64,000 nt of DNA from Campylobacterales bacterium (GTDB lineage: Bacteria > Campylobacterota > Campylobacteria > Campylobacterales > Sulfurospirillaceae). The notes below the pieces were generated by a model. That model ran no database searches and was not told the origin of the DNA. It saw only the letters and a program-made list of their open reading frames with translations. The position numbers and the translations under genes were made by a program. Position 1 is the stretch's first letter, and each line of letters begins with the position of its first letter. Shown piece by piece: positions 8,690 through 17,746 of this stretch. Location of the stretch: NCBI GenBank assembly GCA_016930915.1, contig JAFGFU010000008.1, forward strand, positions 29,561 to 93,560, given 5' to 3'.

Positions 8690-9507
8690 TTGACAACTCC
8701 TTTTACATCAAGCATATCACGCAGTGCATCGCCTAAAATATTAAAACTAGCCACCACAACCAAAATGGCAACCCCAGGGGCCATCATTTGAGAAGGATTG
8801 GACATGAGCACATTTTTGGCTTCACTGAGCATCGCACCCCATTCAGGAAAAGGAGGCTGAATGCCCAGTCCTAAAAACGAAAGGGTTGAGATGTTAATGA
8901 TAACCCAACCCATATCAAGTGTGGCTAAAATAATAATCTCTGAGAAGATATTGGGCAATAGATGGCGTGAGATAATAAACCTATCGCTCTTGCCAATCGT
9001 CTTAGCATAAAGCACATAATTTTTATAGTTGTAGCCTGCCACCATGCCTCGTATCATCCTCGCGTACCACGTCCACTTAATGACAATGTTCGCTAAAATG
9101 ATATTTTCAATGCCCACACCCAAAACACCCACAATCGCCAAAATCATCACTTGACTGGGAAAGGAGAGCATCACATCGCAAAACCGCATCATCATCTCAT
9201 CGACCACACCCTTGTAATAGCCCGAAATCACCCCTACCACAACGCCAATGCCAATGGTACACACCATCGTGAGCATTGCTAAAAAGACCGTATTGCGAAT
9301 GCCAAAAATAAGACGTGAGTAGATACAACGCCCTAAATGGTCGGTTCCTAGAGGATACTCCCATGACATCCCCGCAAATTTAAACGCAATGTTCTGTTCC
9401 AAAGGGTCATGCAAACTAAAAAAAGGAGCAAAAAGTCCCATAATCATCACTGTCACCAAAATCGACAGCGCTAAAATCGCTAATTTATCACTCAACAGTC
9501 GCTTCAT
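8686..9507 (-). CDS. nikC: nickel/peptide ABC transporter permease (NikC-like)
   Basis: 273 residues with an N-terminal membrane helix, a short periplasmic stretch with GTDHLGR (the family motif after the first helix), and five further helices containing the coupling motif around SFLGLGIQPPFPEWG. Belongs to the OppC/DppC/NikC family of binding-protein-dependent inner membrane permeases. It starts three bases after the NikB-like gene and overlaps the NikD-like gene. Confidence 0.9.
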   Translation of the reverse strand: MKRLLSDKLAILALSILVTVMIMGLFAPFFSLHDPLEQNIAFKFAGMSWEYPLGTDHLGRCIYSRLIFGIRNTVFLAMLTMVCTIGIGVVVGVISGYYKGVVDEMMMRFCDVMLSFPSQVMILAIVGVLGVGIENIILANIVIKWTWYARMIRGMVAGYNYKNYVLYAKTIGKSDRFIISRHLLPNIFSEIIILATLDMGWVIINISTLSFLGLGIQPPFPEWGAMLSEAKNVLMSNPSQMMAPGVAILVVVASFNILGDALRDMLDVKGVVK

Positions 9508-9510
9508 TCC

Positions 9511-10446
9511 TTACATGCTCCGTCTCTGTTTGGGGTCTAAATAGGTCTGAATAATGTCAATAAAGAGATTGCAAAAGACAAACAAAAGTCCCATCATTAA
9601 AATGTAGGCTTGAATAATCGGATAATCTCGGTTAAAAATCGCGCTAATACACAACCTTCCAATACCTGGAATCGCAAAAATATTTTCAATGACAAAGGTT
9701 CCTGCAATCAGTTGTACAAAACTCATCCCAAGCGCGTTCATGGTCGATTGCAAAGAGTTGGTAAAAAGATGTTTCAACACAATGACCACCTCACTAATGC
9801 CTCGAACTCTCGCATAAAAGAGGTAATTCTCTTGCATATTTTCAAGCATGGAGTTACGAATAAGACGAATGTACGTTGAAACATAGGTCATGGAAAGTGT
9901 GATGGCTGGTAAGATATAGTGCACAAAACTGGTCGCTCCACTGGTGGGTAAGAGGTTAAAATGAATGGCAAAAAACCACATCAAAATCAACCCTAACCAG
10001 TAGTTAGGAATAGCGGTAAATAAAAACATAAAAACCCTTGCTACTTTGTCTGTGATGGAGTCTTTAAAGACCGCACTTAAAATGCCAATAGGAAAACTCA
10101 CCACAATGACAAGGATAAAGGAAAAGAGAGCCAGTTTCAACGTAGCAGGCAGACTTCTTAGAATCTCATCAAACACCAAACGGTTATGGTTGATGTAAGA
10201 GCTTCCAAAATCCAAACGCAAACAGTCATACAGCCAATTCACATAACGCACTAAAAAAGGATCATTCAAGCCTAAACTCTCTCGCATCGAAGCCACCGCT
10301 TCATGGGTGGGAATAATTTCATTGACACGCAGTGCCACTTCCGCAGGATCAGAGGGAATAAAACTGATAATAACAAAGGCGATAAACGAGATGGCTAGCA
10401 TCATGGGAAGGGTGAACAACAGGCGCTTTAATACATAATTTCTCAT
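9511..10446 (-). CDS. nikB: nickel/peptide ABC transporter permease (NikB-like)
   Basis: 311 residues, six membrane helices, OppB/DppB/NikB family. A typical N-terminal MRNYVLKRLLFTLPMML is followed by a large periplasmic loop and the C-terminal GTFVIENIFAIPGIGRL motif of the family. It is separated from the binding-protein gene by about 60 bases that contain a strong hairpin with a run of T on the coding strand, so the permease and ATPase genes are probably expressed below the binding protein. Confidence 0.9.
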   Translation of the reverse strand: MRNYVLKRLLFTLPMMLAISFIAFVIISFIPSDPAEVALRVNEIIPTHEAVASMRESLGLNDPFLVRYVNWLYDCLRLDFGSSYINHNRLVFDEILRSLPATLKLALFSFILVIVVSFPIGILSAVFKDSITDKVARVFMFLFTAIPNYWLGLILMWFFAIHFNLLPTSGATSFVHYILPAITLSMTYVSTYIRLIRNSMLENMQENYLFYARVRGISEVVIVLKHLFTNSLQSTMNALGMSFVQLIAGTFVIENIFAIPGIGRLCISAIFNRDYPIIQAYILMMGLLFVFCNLFIDIIQTYLDPKQRRSM

Positions 10447-10471
10447 TCACTTCCTTGCTTTACATGTAAAA

Positions 10472-10495
10472 CCCTGTACGCTAAAACGTACAGGG
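10472..10495 (-). terminator. attenuator hairpin between nikA and nikB
   Basis: Perfect nine-base-pair stem (CCCTGTACG / CGTACAGGG) with a six-base loop. On the coding (minus) strand it is followed by TTTT, which belongs to a dispersed palindrome at 10459-10470. It lies between binding protein and permease genes, where partial terminators commonly keep the binding protein in excess. Confidence 0.75.
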
Positions 10496-10507
10496 CTTAA
10501 AGAGCGG

Positions 10508-12127
10508 TTATTTAACACGCATTCTCTCAAAAGGGACTTCATATTTGGAGACATCAAAACCTACATTTTCAAGTTTTTGGTTGAAAATCGCACGGTTTCG
10601 CTCATACGTCAATGGCAAATAGACCGCTTCATCATGCAAACGTGTTAAAACAAAACGGTAATGTTCTTGACGTTTGGTCTCATCGGTACTCTCAAGCGCA
10701 TGCAAAATGCTCTCATCAATTAAGGCTTTATCATGAAGTCCTTGTTGTGCCAAATAATCCCCATACACCACTTTTCGCATCCCCGCTAAAAAGGATTGTG
10801 GATCATAAGGCATACCCCATGAGATGTTAAAGACCATCTGAAACGTTCCCGCTTTCATACGGTCACGGTTGGCTTGTTCTTCTTCACCAACGATATTTAG
10901 GTTCATCCCAATTTTCGCAAACTCACCTTGTAAAAACTCCGCAATCGTTTTATCGGTGACATTGTTACTGTTGTAATTAAGCGTAATGGCAAGTTCACGC
11001 CCCTCTTTTTGACGGTATTTTTTGCCTTCAACTTTCATCCAACCTGAGGCTTCCAAAAGGGATTCTGCTTTGGCTTTATCAAACGCATAAGGGGTTAAGC
11101 CAATGTTCGCATAAGGGGTGTTTTTGGAGAGCAATAATTCTGCTGGGCTCTCAATGCCCGCAAAAATCGCTTTAGAAATCGTCTCTTTATCGGTTGCATG
11201 CTGAATTGCTTGACGCACGTTGATGTCACCCGTAATAGCATCAGTGGTGTTAAGCAAAATCATACGGGTGGAAAGAGGCTCAGACATAGCGCCACGAAAA
11301 CCTTTGAGGTTTGCAAATTTGTTGTAAGAAGCTGAATCAACCATATTGACCCCAAAAATAAGGTCAATCTCACCTTTTTCAAGTGCCATCAAACGGGTTT
11401 GATTGTCAGGAATAACTTTCACCACCACTTTTTGAAGCTCTGGCTTTTTACCCCAATAATTTGGATTGACTTCAAACACCGCATACTCATCTTTATGATT
11501 CTCTTTTAACACATAACGACCCGTTCCACTGAGCGCACTTACCCCATCTTTAGTGGTACCGTTAATAAACGCTTTGGGAGAGATAAAACGAAACGGACGA
11601 ATCACCCCAAGTTCTACCAAAAGTGGGTAATACGGAGCGTCAAGTTTTAGGGTAAGTTCATACTCACCACTGGCTTGTACCGCTTCGCCACCTTTTTGAT
11701 TAATAGCGTCCATCAAACGTACAGACTCTAACCATCCGTGGCGCTTAATGTTGCTCAAAATGGCATCAAAGTTGGCTTTAGCTGCTTTAGCGTTAAATTT
11801 CTCGCCATCAGAAAATGAGACATCTTCACGCAATTTAAACACATAGGTTTTCCCATCTTCTGAAATCTTCCACTCCGTCGCTAACCACGGCTCAATTTTA
11901 CCGTCATTGGCAATGTGTACCAACGATTCAAACAACATATTTTGAGCGTACAATTCACCGCTGTATAAATGCGGATTCAAATCCCTGATATCTCTAAAAT
12001 TGGCAAACGTAACCACCTGTTCACTCTTTTTGGACGCTTCTGCTTTTGGCTCTTCTTTGGATGAAGAGAAGTAAAAGCCCACACCAATAACCACTAACGC
12101 TAAAATCGCTAAACCGATTTTTTTCAT
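10508..12127 (-). CDS. nikA: nickel-binding periplasmic protein of ABC importer (NikA/NikZ-like)
   Basis: 539 residues from the ATG at 12125-12127 (AAAGGG upstream); a longer frame starting at 12163 lacks support. An N-terminal hydrophobic helix (residues 5-19) with no lipobox cysteine acts as signal or anchor. The body follows NikA closely: NPHLYSGELYAQNM, then the TRLMALEKGEIDL and WGMPYDPQSF stretches. Compared with E. coli NikA as I recall it, the pocket Trp and Tyr align (WGMPY), but the histidine about 14 residues after that Tyr appears as Tyr. The ligand is thus probably a nickel chelate bound without that histidine. It starts the operon. Confidence 0.88.
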   Translation of the reverse strand: MKKIGLAILALVVIGVGFYFSSSKEEPKAEASKKSEQVVTFANFRDIRDLNPHLYSGELYAQNMLFESLVHIANDGKIEPWLATEWKISEDGKTYVFKLREDVSFSDGEKFNAKAAKANFDAILSNIKRHGWLESVRLMDAINQKGGEAVQASGEYELTLKLDAPYYPLLVELGVIRPFRFISPKAFINGTTKDGVSALSGTGRYVLKENHKDEYAVFEVNPNYWGKKPELQKVVVKVIPDNQTRLMALEKGEIDLIFGVNMVDSASYNKFANLKGFRGAMSEPLSTRMILLNTTDAITGDINVRQAIQHATDKETISKAIFAGIESPAELLLSKNTPYANIGLTPYAFDKAKAESLLEASGWMKVEGKKYRQKEGRELAITLNYNSNNVTDKTIAEFLQGEFAKIGMNLNIVGEEEQANRDRMKAGTFQMVFNISWGMPYDPQSFLAGMRKVVYGDYLAQQGLHDKALIDESILHALESTDETKRQEHYRFVLTRLHDEAVYLPLTYERNRAIFNQKLENVGFDVSKYEVPFERMRVK

Positions 12128-12153
12128 ACAAACCCTTTCGTCAAAACTATTTT

Positions 12154-12173
12154 TTGATAACAAAAATCAAATA
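12154..12173 (-). promoter_or_regulatory. shared operator candidate, copy 1 (nik side)
   Basis: TTGATAACAAAAATCAAATA, 27 bases upstream of the nikA start. It contains TTGAT-N7-ATCAA. The reverse complement matches 19 of 20 bases of the element at 12268-12287 in front of the porin gene. A third half-element, ATTATCAA, is at 12193-12200. The position suggests a repressor site, possibly for NikR or Fur, shared by both divergent units. Confidence 0.6.
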
Positions 12174-12267
12174 GCATCCTAACATAAAAACGATTATCAA
12201 GTCAAACGTAATATTTATATTAAATAAAAAAATAAAATCCAAGGAAATTTAAGCTCTCCGAATGTAT

Positions 12268-12287
12268 TATTTGATTTTTATTATCAA
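12268..12287 (+). promoter_or_regulatory. shared operator candidate, copy 2 (porin side)
   Basis: TATTTGATTTTTATTATCAA, ending 16 bases before the porin ATG and just ahead of its ribosome binding site. It is an inverted copy, 19 of 20 bases, of the element before nikA. Core ATCAA/TTGAT arms with a seven-base spacer are kept in both. Confidence 0.6.
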
Positions 12288-12303
12288 TATTTTAGGAGAA
12301 TAT

Positions 12304-13512
12304 ATGAAATTTTCACGTTTAAGTTTAGTAGCATTGGCGGCACTTGCTACGCTTTCAAGCAACGCTTTTGCGGCAGACAATCTTGCAGATGCGTTCAAAA
12401 ATGGTAAGCTCACAGGGGAGATTCGCACCTATTATTTTAGCAGAGATAAAACAGGAGACGCTCAAGGTCATCAAGATATTTTTGCCTCAGGTTTAATGCT
12501 CAACTACGTCACCGATAGCTTTATGGGATTTAGAGCAGGGGCTACTTTCCAATCAAGCGCAACCCCATTTGTGGATGATGATGGTAAAGCGATGTTTACA
12601 CGTGATATGTGGGCGCAAGGAGCACAACTCTCTGAGGCGTATCTTGCATACACGTTAGGTAAAACCGATGTCAAAGTAGGGCGTATGTATATGGGAACAC
12701 CACTGATTGCAGGGAGTGGTTCACGCCTCATTAAAGAGTCATTTGAAGGTGCGCTTATTACCAACAAAGATATTCCTAACACCACGTTAGGTGCTGTGTA
12801 TGCAGATAAATTTCAAGCACGCACCAACAAAGAGGGCGATATTGGCGAATTTGAAGATTATTACGATGGGATGTACTCTTTGTACGCCATTAACAAATCT
12901 ATTGCAGGACTAACCCTCACGGGTGCATGGGCTTATATCAATGATGATAACACACTAGGCTCCAACCTCAATATTTATAACCTCGAAGCTATCTATGCCA
13001 ATAAAATAGGTGCGTTTGGTTATAACCTAGGCGCTCAGTACTGGCTCAATGATTACAGCTCTGTGAGTACAGGTGAAGATGACTCTATCTATGGCTATGG
13101 TCTAAAAGCAGGAGCGAGTTATGCAAACCTTAGTGGATATCTCGCTTACTCTCAAATCTCTGATGATGACAACACCCCAATGGGTCAATTACTCCACGGT
13201 GCAGGCAATGGTACAGATCTTATTTATACGGCTTCTATCATCGGTTCATACAGCTACTATGCTGATATGAAAGCCTATGCAGCGGGTTTAGATTATAAAA
13301 TCAATCCTTCCACAAATGTTGGTACCGTTTATGTTGCAACCACTAATGATGCCAATTTCGCAGCCGATGCCGATGTCTCTTACACAGGTTTTTATGCCTC
13401 TTATAGCTTTAGTGGAGCATTAAAGGGCTTAAGTGTTATGGCACAATACGAAACCATTGGTAAAGATGCCGATGGTGATCAATTCCGTTTTAAAGGCTCT
13501 TATAAATTCTAA
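12304..13512 (+). CDS. OprD-like outer membrane porin
   Basis: 402 residues from the ATG at 12304, with AGGAG seven bases upstream. A clear signal peptide ends at SSNAFA, near residue 20. The mature chain alternates short polar turns and amphipathic beta strands (tyrosine-rich, ending in FKGSYKF with a C-terminal phenylalanine), as expected of a beta-barrel. DVKVGRMYMGTPLIAGSGSR is typical of the Campylobacterota branch of the OprD family. Such porins admit small solutes across the outer membrane. It is divergent from the nickel importer and shares an operator-like element with it, so it may admit nickel or a nickel chelate. Confidence 0.85.
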   Translation: MKFSRLSLVALAALATLSSNAFAADNLADAFKNGKLTGEIRTYYFSRDKTGDAQGHQDIFASGLMLNYVTDSFMGFRAGATFQSSATPFVDDDGKAMFTRDMWAQGAQLSEAYLAYTLGKTDVKVGRMYMGTPLIAGSGSRLIKESFEGALITNKDIPNTTLGAVYADKFQARTNKEGDIGEFEDYYDGMYSLYAINKSIAGLTLTGAWAYINDDNTLGSNLNIYNLEAIYANKIGAFGYNLGAQYWLNDYSSVSTGEDDSIYGYGLKAGASYANLSGYLAYSQISDDDNTPMGQLLHGAGNGTDLIYTASIIGSYSYYADMKAYAAGLDYKINPSTNVGTVYVATTNDANFAADADVSYTGFYASYSFSGALKGLSVMAQYETIGKDADGDQFRFKGSYKF

Positions 13513-13519
13513 AATATTA

Positions 13520-13552
13520 GATGACGCAGTGGTATAAAACCACTACGCCATC
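13520..13552 (+). terminator. hairpin after the porin gene
   Basis: GATGACGCAGTGG pairs with CCACTACGCCATC around a TATAAAA loop, 13 pairs with two mismatches, seven bases after the porin stop. No strong T run follows. Confidence 0.5.
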
Positions 13553-13567
13553 CTAAAAATTCTGTGC

Positions 13568-13573
13568 TATACT
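13568..13573 (+). promoter_or_regulatory. candidate -10 box for the methyltransferase gene
   Basis: TGTGC-TATACT, an extended -10-like element 27 bases before the ATG at 13600. Confidence 0.45.
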
Positions 13574-13599
13574 CTCTTTTCCATCTTAAAAGGTCATTG

Positions 13600-14214
13600 A
13601 TGCAAACAAAAACAGATTATTTTCATGCAAAATCAAAAATATATGAAACAGAAGCCACACGCACCAACAACGTTAAAAATATTGGTGAAGCGATTTTGGA
13701 GAGACTCACATACGATAAATCAACAACGCATGTGATGGATTTTGGCTCAGGTACGGGACTTTTAACCGAACAGATTGCTCCATACGTTCGTAAAATAACC
13801 ACTATCGATACTTCACCTTCGATGAATGAAACGCTACGTGCTAAAGAAAAGCAACTAGAGTGTGAACTCTCCATGCTAGAACTTGACGTGATGAGTAATG
13901 AACTTAATGAGACATTTGATAGCATCATCTCTTCGATGACGATTCACCATATTGAAGATGTGCAGGCACTTTTTCACACATTTTACCGCTTGCTTCATAG
14001 CAAAGGCACCATCGCTTTAGCAGATTTAGACAAAGAAGATGGCACGTTTCATAAAGAAGATATGGGTGTATTTCACTTTGGTTTTGACCAAGAAGAGTTT
14101 GCTATGTGGGCGCAAAAAGCGGGCTTTGAAGATGTGACTATTGAGATTGTAAGCACTGCCAAAAAACCTTATGGGGAGTATCCCATCTTTTTATTGACAG
14201 GGCGCAAGTCTTAA
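13600..14214 (+). CDS. class I SAM-dependent methyltransferase
   Basis: 204 residues from the ATG at 13600, preceded by AAAAGG; an upstream in-frame start at 13564 would overlap the promoter. Motif I is VMDFGSGTGLLT, motif II ends in TTIDTSPSM, and a motif IV-like SSMTIHHI follows. It fits the UbiE/MenG-like group of methyltransferases that act on small molecules. The substrate cannot be told. It stands alone between the porin gene and the transporter at 14346. Confidence 0.8.
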   Translation: MQTKTDYFHAKSKIYETEATRTNNVKNIGEAILERLTYDKSTTHVMDFGSGTGLLTEQIAPYVRKITTIDTSPSMNETLRAKEKQLECELSMLELDVMSNELNETFDSIISSMTIHHIEDVQALFHTFYRLLHSKGTIALADLDKEDGTFHKEDMGVFHFGFDQEEFAMWAQKAGFEDVTIEIVSTAKKPYGEYPIFLLTGRKS

Positions 14215-14309
14215 AGATTGACACTATGGGTATATAAATTCTCAAGCTTCGCATACCAAACGTGCATAAAGTGAAATCTTTTTACATGTAAGCTTAAAAA
14301 CAAATGCGA

Positions 14310-14315
14310 TATAAT
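14310..14315 (+). promoter_or_regulatory. candidate -10 box for the transporter gene
   Basis: TATAAT 30 bases before the ATG at 14346, with TG four bases upstream. A dispersed palindrome (14281-14291) occupies the -35 region. Confidence 0.5.
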
Positions 14316-14345
14316 CACTCAACTTTTTTAAGGCTTAGGTACTTA

Positions 14346-15929
14346 ATGATTAACAACGAAATTTTCTACCTTTTTGCCATTATCTCTGTGGGGTATATCT
14401 TAGGCAATATCAAGATTAAGGGCTTCTCTTTAGATGTGACGGCTATGCTCATTGTCGCACTGATTGCAGGGCATTATGGCATGGTTATCTCCGATGCATT
14501 CCAATATTTTGGACTTGCTATTTTTATCTATGCCGTGGGGCTTCAATCAGGGCCTGGTTTTTTTGACACCATTAAAAATGAAGGACTCAAGCTCAACCTT
14601 ATTGCGGTTACGCTTCTCTTGCTTCTTTTTGCCATCATTTTTACATGCGGATATATTTTCAAAATGCCACGAACCATTACTGATGGTATTTTTGCAGGAG
14701 CACTCACCTCTGTTCCAGCGCTTGCAGCCGCCCTTGAGATTAAAAATACCGCAACCACTTCGGTTATGTTTGGTTTGGTCTATCCTTTTGGCATTGTGGT
14801 AACCGTTTTGTTTATGCGTCTTTTACCCGTACTCTTTCGTGTGGATTTGCAAAAAGAGGTTGAGGCGTATGAAGCGGCACAAAAAACACGTTTTCCTGAC
14901 ATTCATACCCGAAATTTTCGCATTACCAATGAAAACTTTAAAACCAGTGAGATTAAAAAATCCAAAATCGAAGCCATGACCGCTACGATTATTGAGCGTA
15001 TGAGTTTAGATGGCATCGTAGAACATGATGACGATGATGCTATCTTGCGTTTTGGTGATGTCATTCGTGTGGCAGGAACCGATGAACAACTGGCCAACTT
15101 AAGCATTGTGCTAGGACAAGAGATTGGTGAGGAACATGTTTTTAAAGACGATATGGCGGTTCTTAGACTTCTTACCACCAATAAAGAGATTGTGGGTAAA
15201 AAAATTGGCATGATTAAAGAGCTTAAGTCTTTGCGTACGGTGATTACCAAAGTCAGACGAGCGGGTATTGACATTCCCTCTTACCCCAATCTTACCCTCC
15301 GCCTTGGTGATAAACTCTATGTCGTAGCGCCTGAAATATACGTTGAAAAAGTAACCAAATTCATTGGTAATGACCTTTTAAAATACCCTGCTGCGGACTT
15401 TTTACCCATCTCTTTGGGGGTTGTTTTAGGCATATTATTAGGAAGCATTCCTTTTTATATTCCAGGCGTAGGTGCCATTAAACTCAGCTTTGTGGGTGGC
15501 ATTTTAATTACAGCGTTGATTTTAGGACGTTTGGGGCGTGTAGGACCCATTGTCTGGAACCTTTCACCGCACTCCACAACACTTTTAAAAACATTGGGGC
15601 AGCTCATCTTTATCGCAACACTAGGAACCAATGCGGGGAAATACCTACTCGAATCTTTGCACAATAACGGCTTTTTACCCATTGCCATTGCCTTGGGTGC
15701 ACTTGTCGTTTCACTGGGGCTTGTTGCCTTTACATGTAAAGTCATTTTAAAGATGAATTTTATCGATATTTTGGGTGTTCTCTCAGGAGCTATGACCTCC
15801 ACGCCTTCTTTAACCATGGCAAACAATATGACCAAAACCGATTACCCTTCCATCGCTTACGCAGCGGTTTATCCCTTAGGACTGGTCTTAGTCATCGTCC
15901 TTGCACAATTAGGCATGAAGATAATGTAA
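14346..15929 (+). CDS. aspartate:alanine exchanger-family transporter with RCK_C domains
   Basis: 527 residues from the ATG at 14346. Two hydrophobic blocks (about residues 5-165 and 360-527), each resembling the AspT/YidE/YbjL membrane unit, flank a soluble stretch (about 200-345) that resembles two TrkA-C/RCK_C regulatory domains (for example DAILRFGDVIRVAGTDEQL and LRLGDKLYVVAP). This is the AAE transporter layout. Some relatives exchange aspartate or succinate; most are unassigned. The downstream gene starts right after its stop codon. Palindrome 15729-15740 is read as F-T-C-K inside a membrane segment of the second block. Confidence 0.85.
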   Translation: MINNEIFYLFAIISVGYILGNIKIKGFSLDVTAMLIVALIAGHYGMVISDAFQYFGLAIFIYAVGLQSGPGFFDTIKNEGLKLNLIAVTLLLLLFAIIFTCGYIFKMPRTITDGIFAGALTSVPALAAALEIKNTATTSVMFGLVYPFGIVVTVLFMRLLPVLFRVDLQKEVEAYEAAQKTRFPDIHTRNFRITNENFKTSEIKKSKIEAMTATIIERMSLDGIVEHDDDDAILRFGDVIRVAGTDEQLANLSIVLGQEIGEEHVFKDDMAVLRLLTTNKEIVGKKIGMIKELKSLRTVITKVRRAGIDIPSYPNLTLRLGDKLYVVAPEIYVEKVTKFIGNDLLKYPAADFLPISLGVVLGILLGSIPFYIPGVGAIKLSFVGGILITALILGRLGRVGPIVWNLSPHSTTLLKTLGQLIFIATLGTNAGKYLLESLHNNGFLPIAIALGALVVSLGLVAFTCKVILKMNFIDILGVLSGAMTSTPSLTMANNMTKTDYPSIAYAAVYPLGLVLVIVLAQLGMKIM

Positions 15930-16406
15930 ATGCAGATGCAAATCCTCACGCATAACCATTGGCTAAACAACTATGTTTTAAACAAAGAGTTTAGCCTTAA
16001 AGCTGGGATTTCATCCAATGCGTACCGTTACTGGAAAGATGCCGAAGCGGCAAAATTTGATGATGCGAGGGTAGTATTTTTACGCAAAGAGAGCATCTTG
16101 CCTCGCTATCAAGGCATCCTTAAAGAGTGTACGGATCTTACAGGCATGGTTCAGTCTCAAGCCTTTTGCAAATACACAGGTCTTGCACCTTCTCATCTCA
16201 TCGAGCACAACAACTCATGCATCTATAAATCCTTAGAGATTATAGATGTCTGTGATATAAAATTTGTCAATCTCAAAAAATTTTACGATGACTTGAATCT
16301 AAGTTATAACTACCACATTTACATTGAAAAATGCAAATACTTCGGCCCCTCTCCCTTTGAGAAAAAAATTCAACTTAGCAATGGTATTTGCGTGGGATAT
16401 TATTAG
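15930..16406 (+). CDS. hypothetical protein
   Basis: 158 residues, starting directly after the TAA of the transporter gene (a second ATG follows at 15936). No recognised domain. It is soluble, with a basic, aromatic N-terminal half ([19 protein letters not shown]) that could hold a short helix-turn-helix-like segment, and eight or so cysteines and tyrosines in the C-terminal half. Coupling to the transporter gene suggests joint expression. No function is proposed. Confidence 0.6.
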   Translation: MQMQILTHNHWLNNYVLNKEFSLKAGISSNAYRYWKDAEAAKFDDARVVFLRKESILPRYQGILKECTDLTGMVQSQAFCKYTGLAPSHLIEHNNSCIYKSLEIIDVCDIKFVNLKKFYDDLNLSYNYHIYIEKCKYFGPSPFEKKIQLSNGICVGYY

Positions 16407-16416
16407 ATTCCTTTGC

Positions 16417-16422
16417 TATAAT
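16417..16422 (+). promoter_or_regulatory. extended -10 promoter of the chemoreceptor gene
   Basis: TTTGCTATAAT gives a TGN-TATAAT extended -10 element, 29 bases before the ATG at 16451 and inside the gap after the hypothetical gene. Confidence 0.6.
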
Positions 16423-16450
16423 CACGCATTATTTTAGTAAGGAGAATCCC

Positions 16451-17524
16451 ATGTTTGGTGGAAAACGTATCGCTGCATTAGAGCGTGAAAATGAGGCACT
16501 TAAAATTGCCCTTAACGACAAAGAAAAAGAGCTAGAATCCCTACGTTACACACAAACCCAAACCTCATTCCATAAAGAGGTCAAAACCGACACAACCAAA
16601 GAAGCACTGCTTTCTCTATTATTGACTAGTTATGAAGATGGTATGAACTTTCTTCAGAACACTATTGAAGAAAGTTTGACGATGCTCGGTGAAATTAATA
16701 CCCTCAATGATGCCTCTACGCAAGGTGGTCAAAATGTCGAGAAACAGACCAGTGAAATTGTCTGCTCTTTGGAAAAAATTCAAGTCCTCACACAGGATTT
16801 TACCCGTGACGTTGAAAATCTCTCCTCTAGTGTTTCGGCTATTTCAGACATTATCAACCTTATTAAAGATATCTCTGACCAAACCAATCTTTTGGCCCTT
16901 AATGCCGCTATTGAAGCTGCACGTGCGGGTGAGCATGGAAGGGGATTTGCCGTCGTTGCTGATGAGGTTCGAAAACTCGCAGAACGCACCCAGAAGGCAA
17001 CGCTTGAAGTCGAATCCAACATTAGCATTCTCAAACAAAATGCAAACTCTATGGCAGATACCAGTGAAACTTTCCAAAAAGAGTCGCAAAACTCCATGTC
17101 AACACTCAATGCTTTTTCTACTGAAATTCACACTATGCTCGCAAATGCCACAAGCATTACCAATAAATGTGACAATGTCACCAATGAAATTTCTATTAGC
17201 AATGGCAAAATTGACCATATCTTACTCAAACTCAAAGGCTACAATGCTGCTTTAGAGCATAAACGAAGTGACATTATGGCACACACAGCCTGCCGTTTTG
17301 CAAAATGGTTTGGCACCATTAACCACCGCTTAAGTCCAATAACCGCCAATGAGGTCAATGACCACCATGTTAAAGTACATGATGGACTCAAAAAAGCGAT
17401 TGATATTTTTGCAACAGGTGGCAATGAACAAGAGGGAATTCAAACCTTTAAAATGGTCGAAAATTCCAGTAAAGTGGGTTTTGAAAAACTCATTGAAGGT
17501 TTTAAAGCGATTCGCAAATCCTAA
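16451..17524 (+). CDS. soluble chemoreceptor with C-terminal CZB zinc-binding domain (TlpD-like)
   Basis: 357 residues from the ATG at 16451 (TAAGGAG upstream). There is no membrane segment. An N-terminal coiled coil (1-35) leads into the methyl-accepting signalling domain, whose hairpin tip is centred on [20 protein letters not shown] (146-165). The C-terminal CZB domain carries the expected ligands: His256, Cys281 in TACRFAKWF, and His306/His310 in HHVKVH. This layout matches cytoplasmic receptors such as Helicobacter TlpD, which sense oxidative or energy stress and bind zinc. It would signal through CheW/CheA, which are not in this window. It has its own promoter and a strong hairpin after the stop. 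Confidence 0.9.
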   Translation: MFGGKRIAALERENEALKIALNDKEKELESLRYTQTQTSFHKEVKTDTTKEALLSLLLTSYEDGMNFLQNTIEESLTMLGEINTLNDASTQGGQNVEKQTSEIVCSLEKIQVLTQDFTRDVENLSSSVSAISDIINLIKDISDQTNLLALNAAIEAARAGEHGRGFAVVADEVRKLAERTQKATLEVESNISILKQNANSMADTSETFQKESQNSMSTLNAFSTEIHTMLANATSITNKCDNVTNEISISNGKIDHILLKLKGYNAALEHKRSDIMAHTACRFAKWFGTINHRLSPITANEVNDHHVKVHDGLKKAIDIFATGGNEQEGIQTFKMVENSSKVGFEKLIEGFKAIRKS

Positions 17525-17530
17525 AAAAAT

Positions 17531-17566
17531 GGATTAATGGTTTTTACATGTAAAGACCATTAATCC
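17531..17566 (+). terminator. hairpin after the chemoreceptor gene, palindrome in the loop
   Basis: Perfect 11-base arms GGATTAATGGT / ACCATTAATCC enclose a loop that is itself the dispersed palindrome TTTACATGTAAA (17543-17554), so the whole can fold as one long interrupted stem. It sits seven bases after the stop. Confidence 0.7.
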
Positions 17567-17586
17567 TCAAATAAGCACAAAATCGT

Positions 17587-17592
17587 TATACT
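17587..17592 (+). promoter_or_regulatory. candidate -10 box of tRNA-Ser
   Basis: TATACT 17 bases before the mature 5' end of the tRNA at 17609. Confidence 0.5.
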
Positions 17593-17608
17593 TCCACTCT
17601 TCAATTAT

Positions 17609-17696
17609 AGAGAGGTGTCCGAGCGGTTGAAGGAGCACGCCTGGAACGCGTGTGTGGGGCAACTCACCGAGGGTTCGAATCCCTTCCTCTCTGCCA
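17609..17696 (+). tRNA. tRNA-Ser(GGA)
   Basis: 88 bases with CCA encoded. The acceptor stem AGAGAGG pairs with CCTCTCT, discriminator G, then CCA. The anticodon loop reads C-T-GGA-A-C, which decodes UCC/UCU. The long variable arm and the TTCGAAT T-loop are as expected for a class II serine tRNA. Its 3' end is repeated at 19542-19555, marking it as the target of an insertion. Confidence 0.95.
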
Positions 17697-17697
17697 T
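17684..17697. repeat. direct repeat, tRNA end (att-like left)
   Basis: TTCCTCTCTGCCAT, the end of tRNA-Ser plus one base, is identical to 19542-19555. Both copies are followed within about 20 bases by a similar T-rich stretch (TTTTTCAA-TCATTTTTCTAA type). This is the pattern left by integration at a tRNA 3' end. Confidence 0.65.
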
Positions 17698-17746
17698 TCT
17701 TCTTCAAAGCCTTTTTCAATCATTTTTCTAATATCAAGGAAATTTA

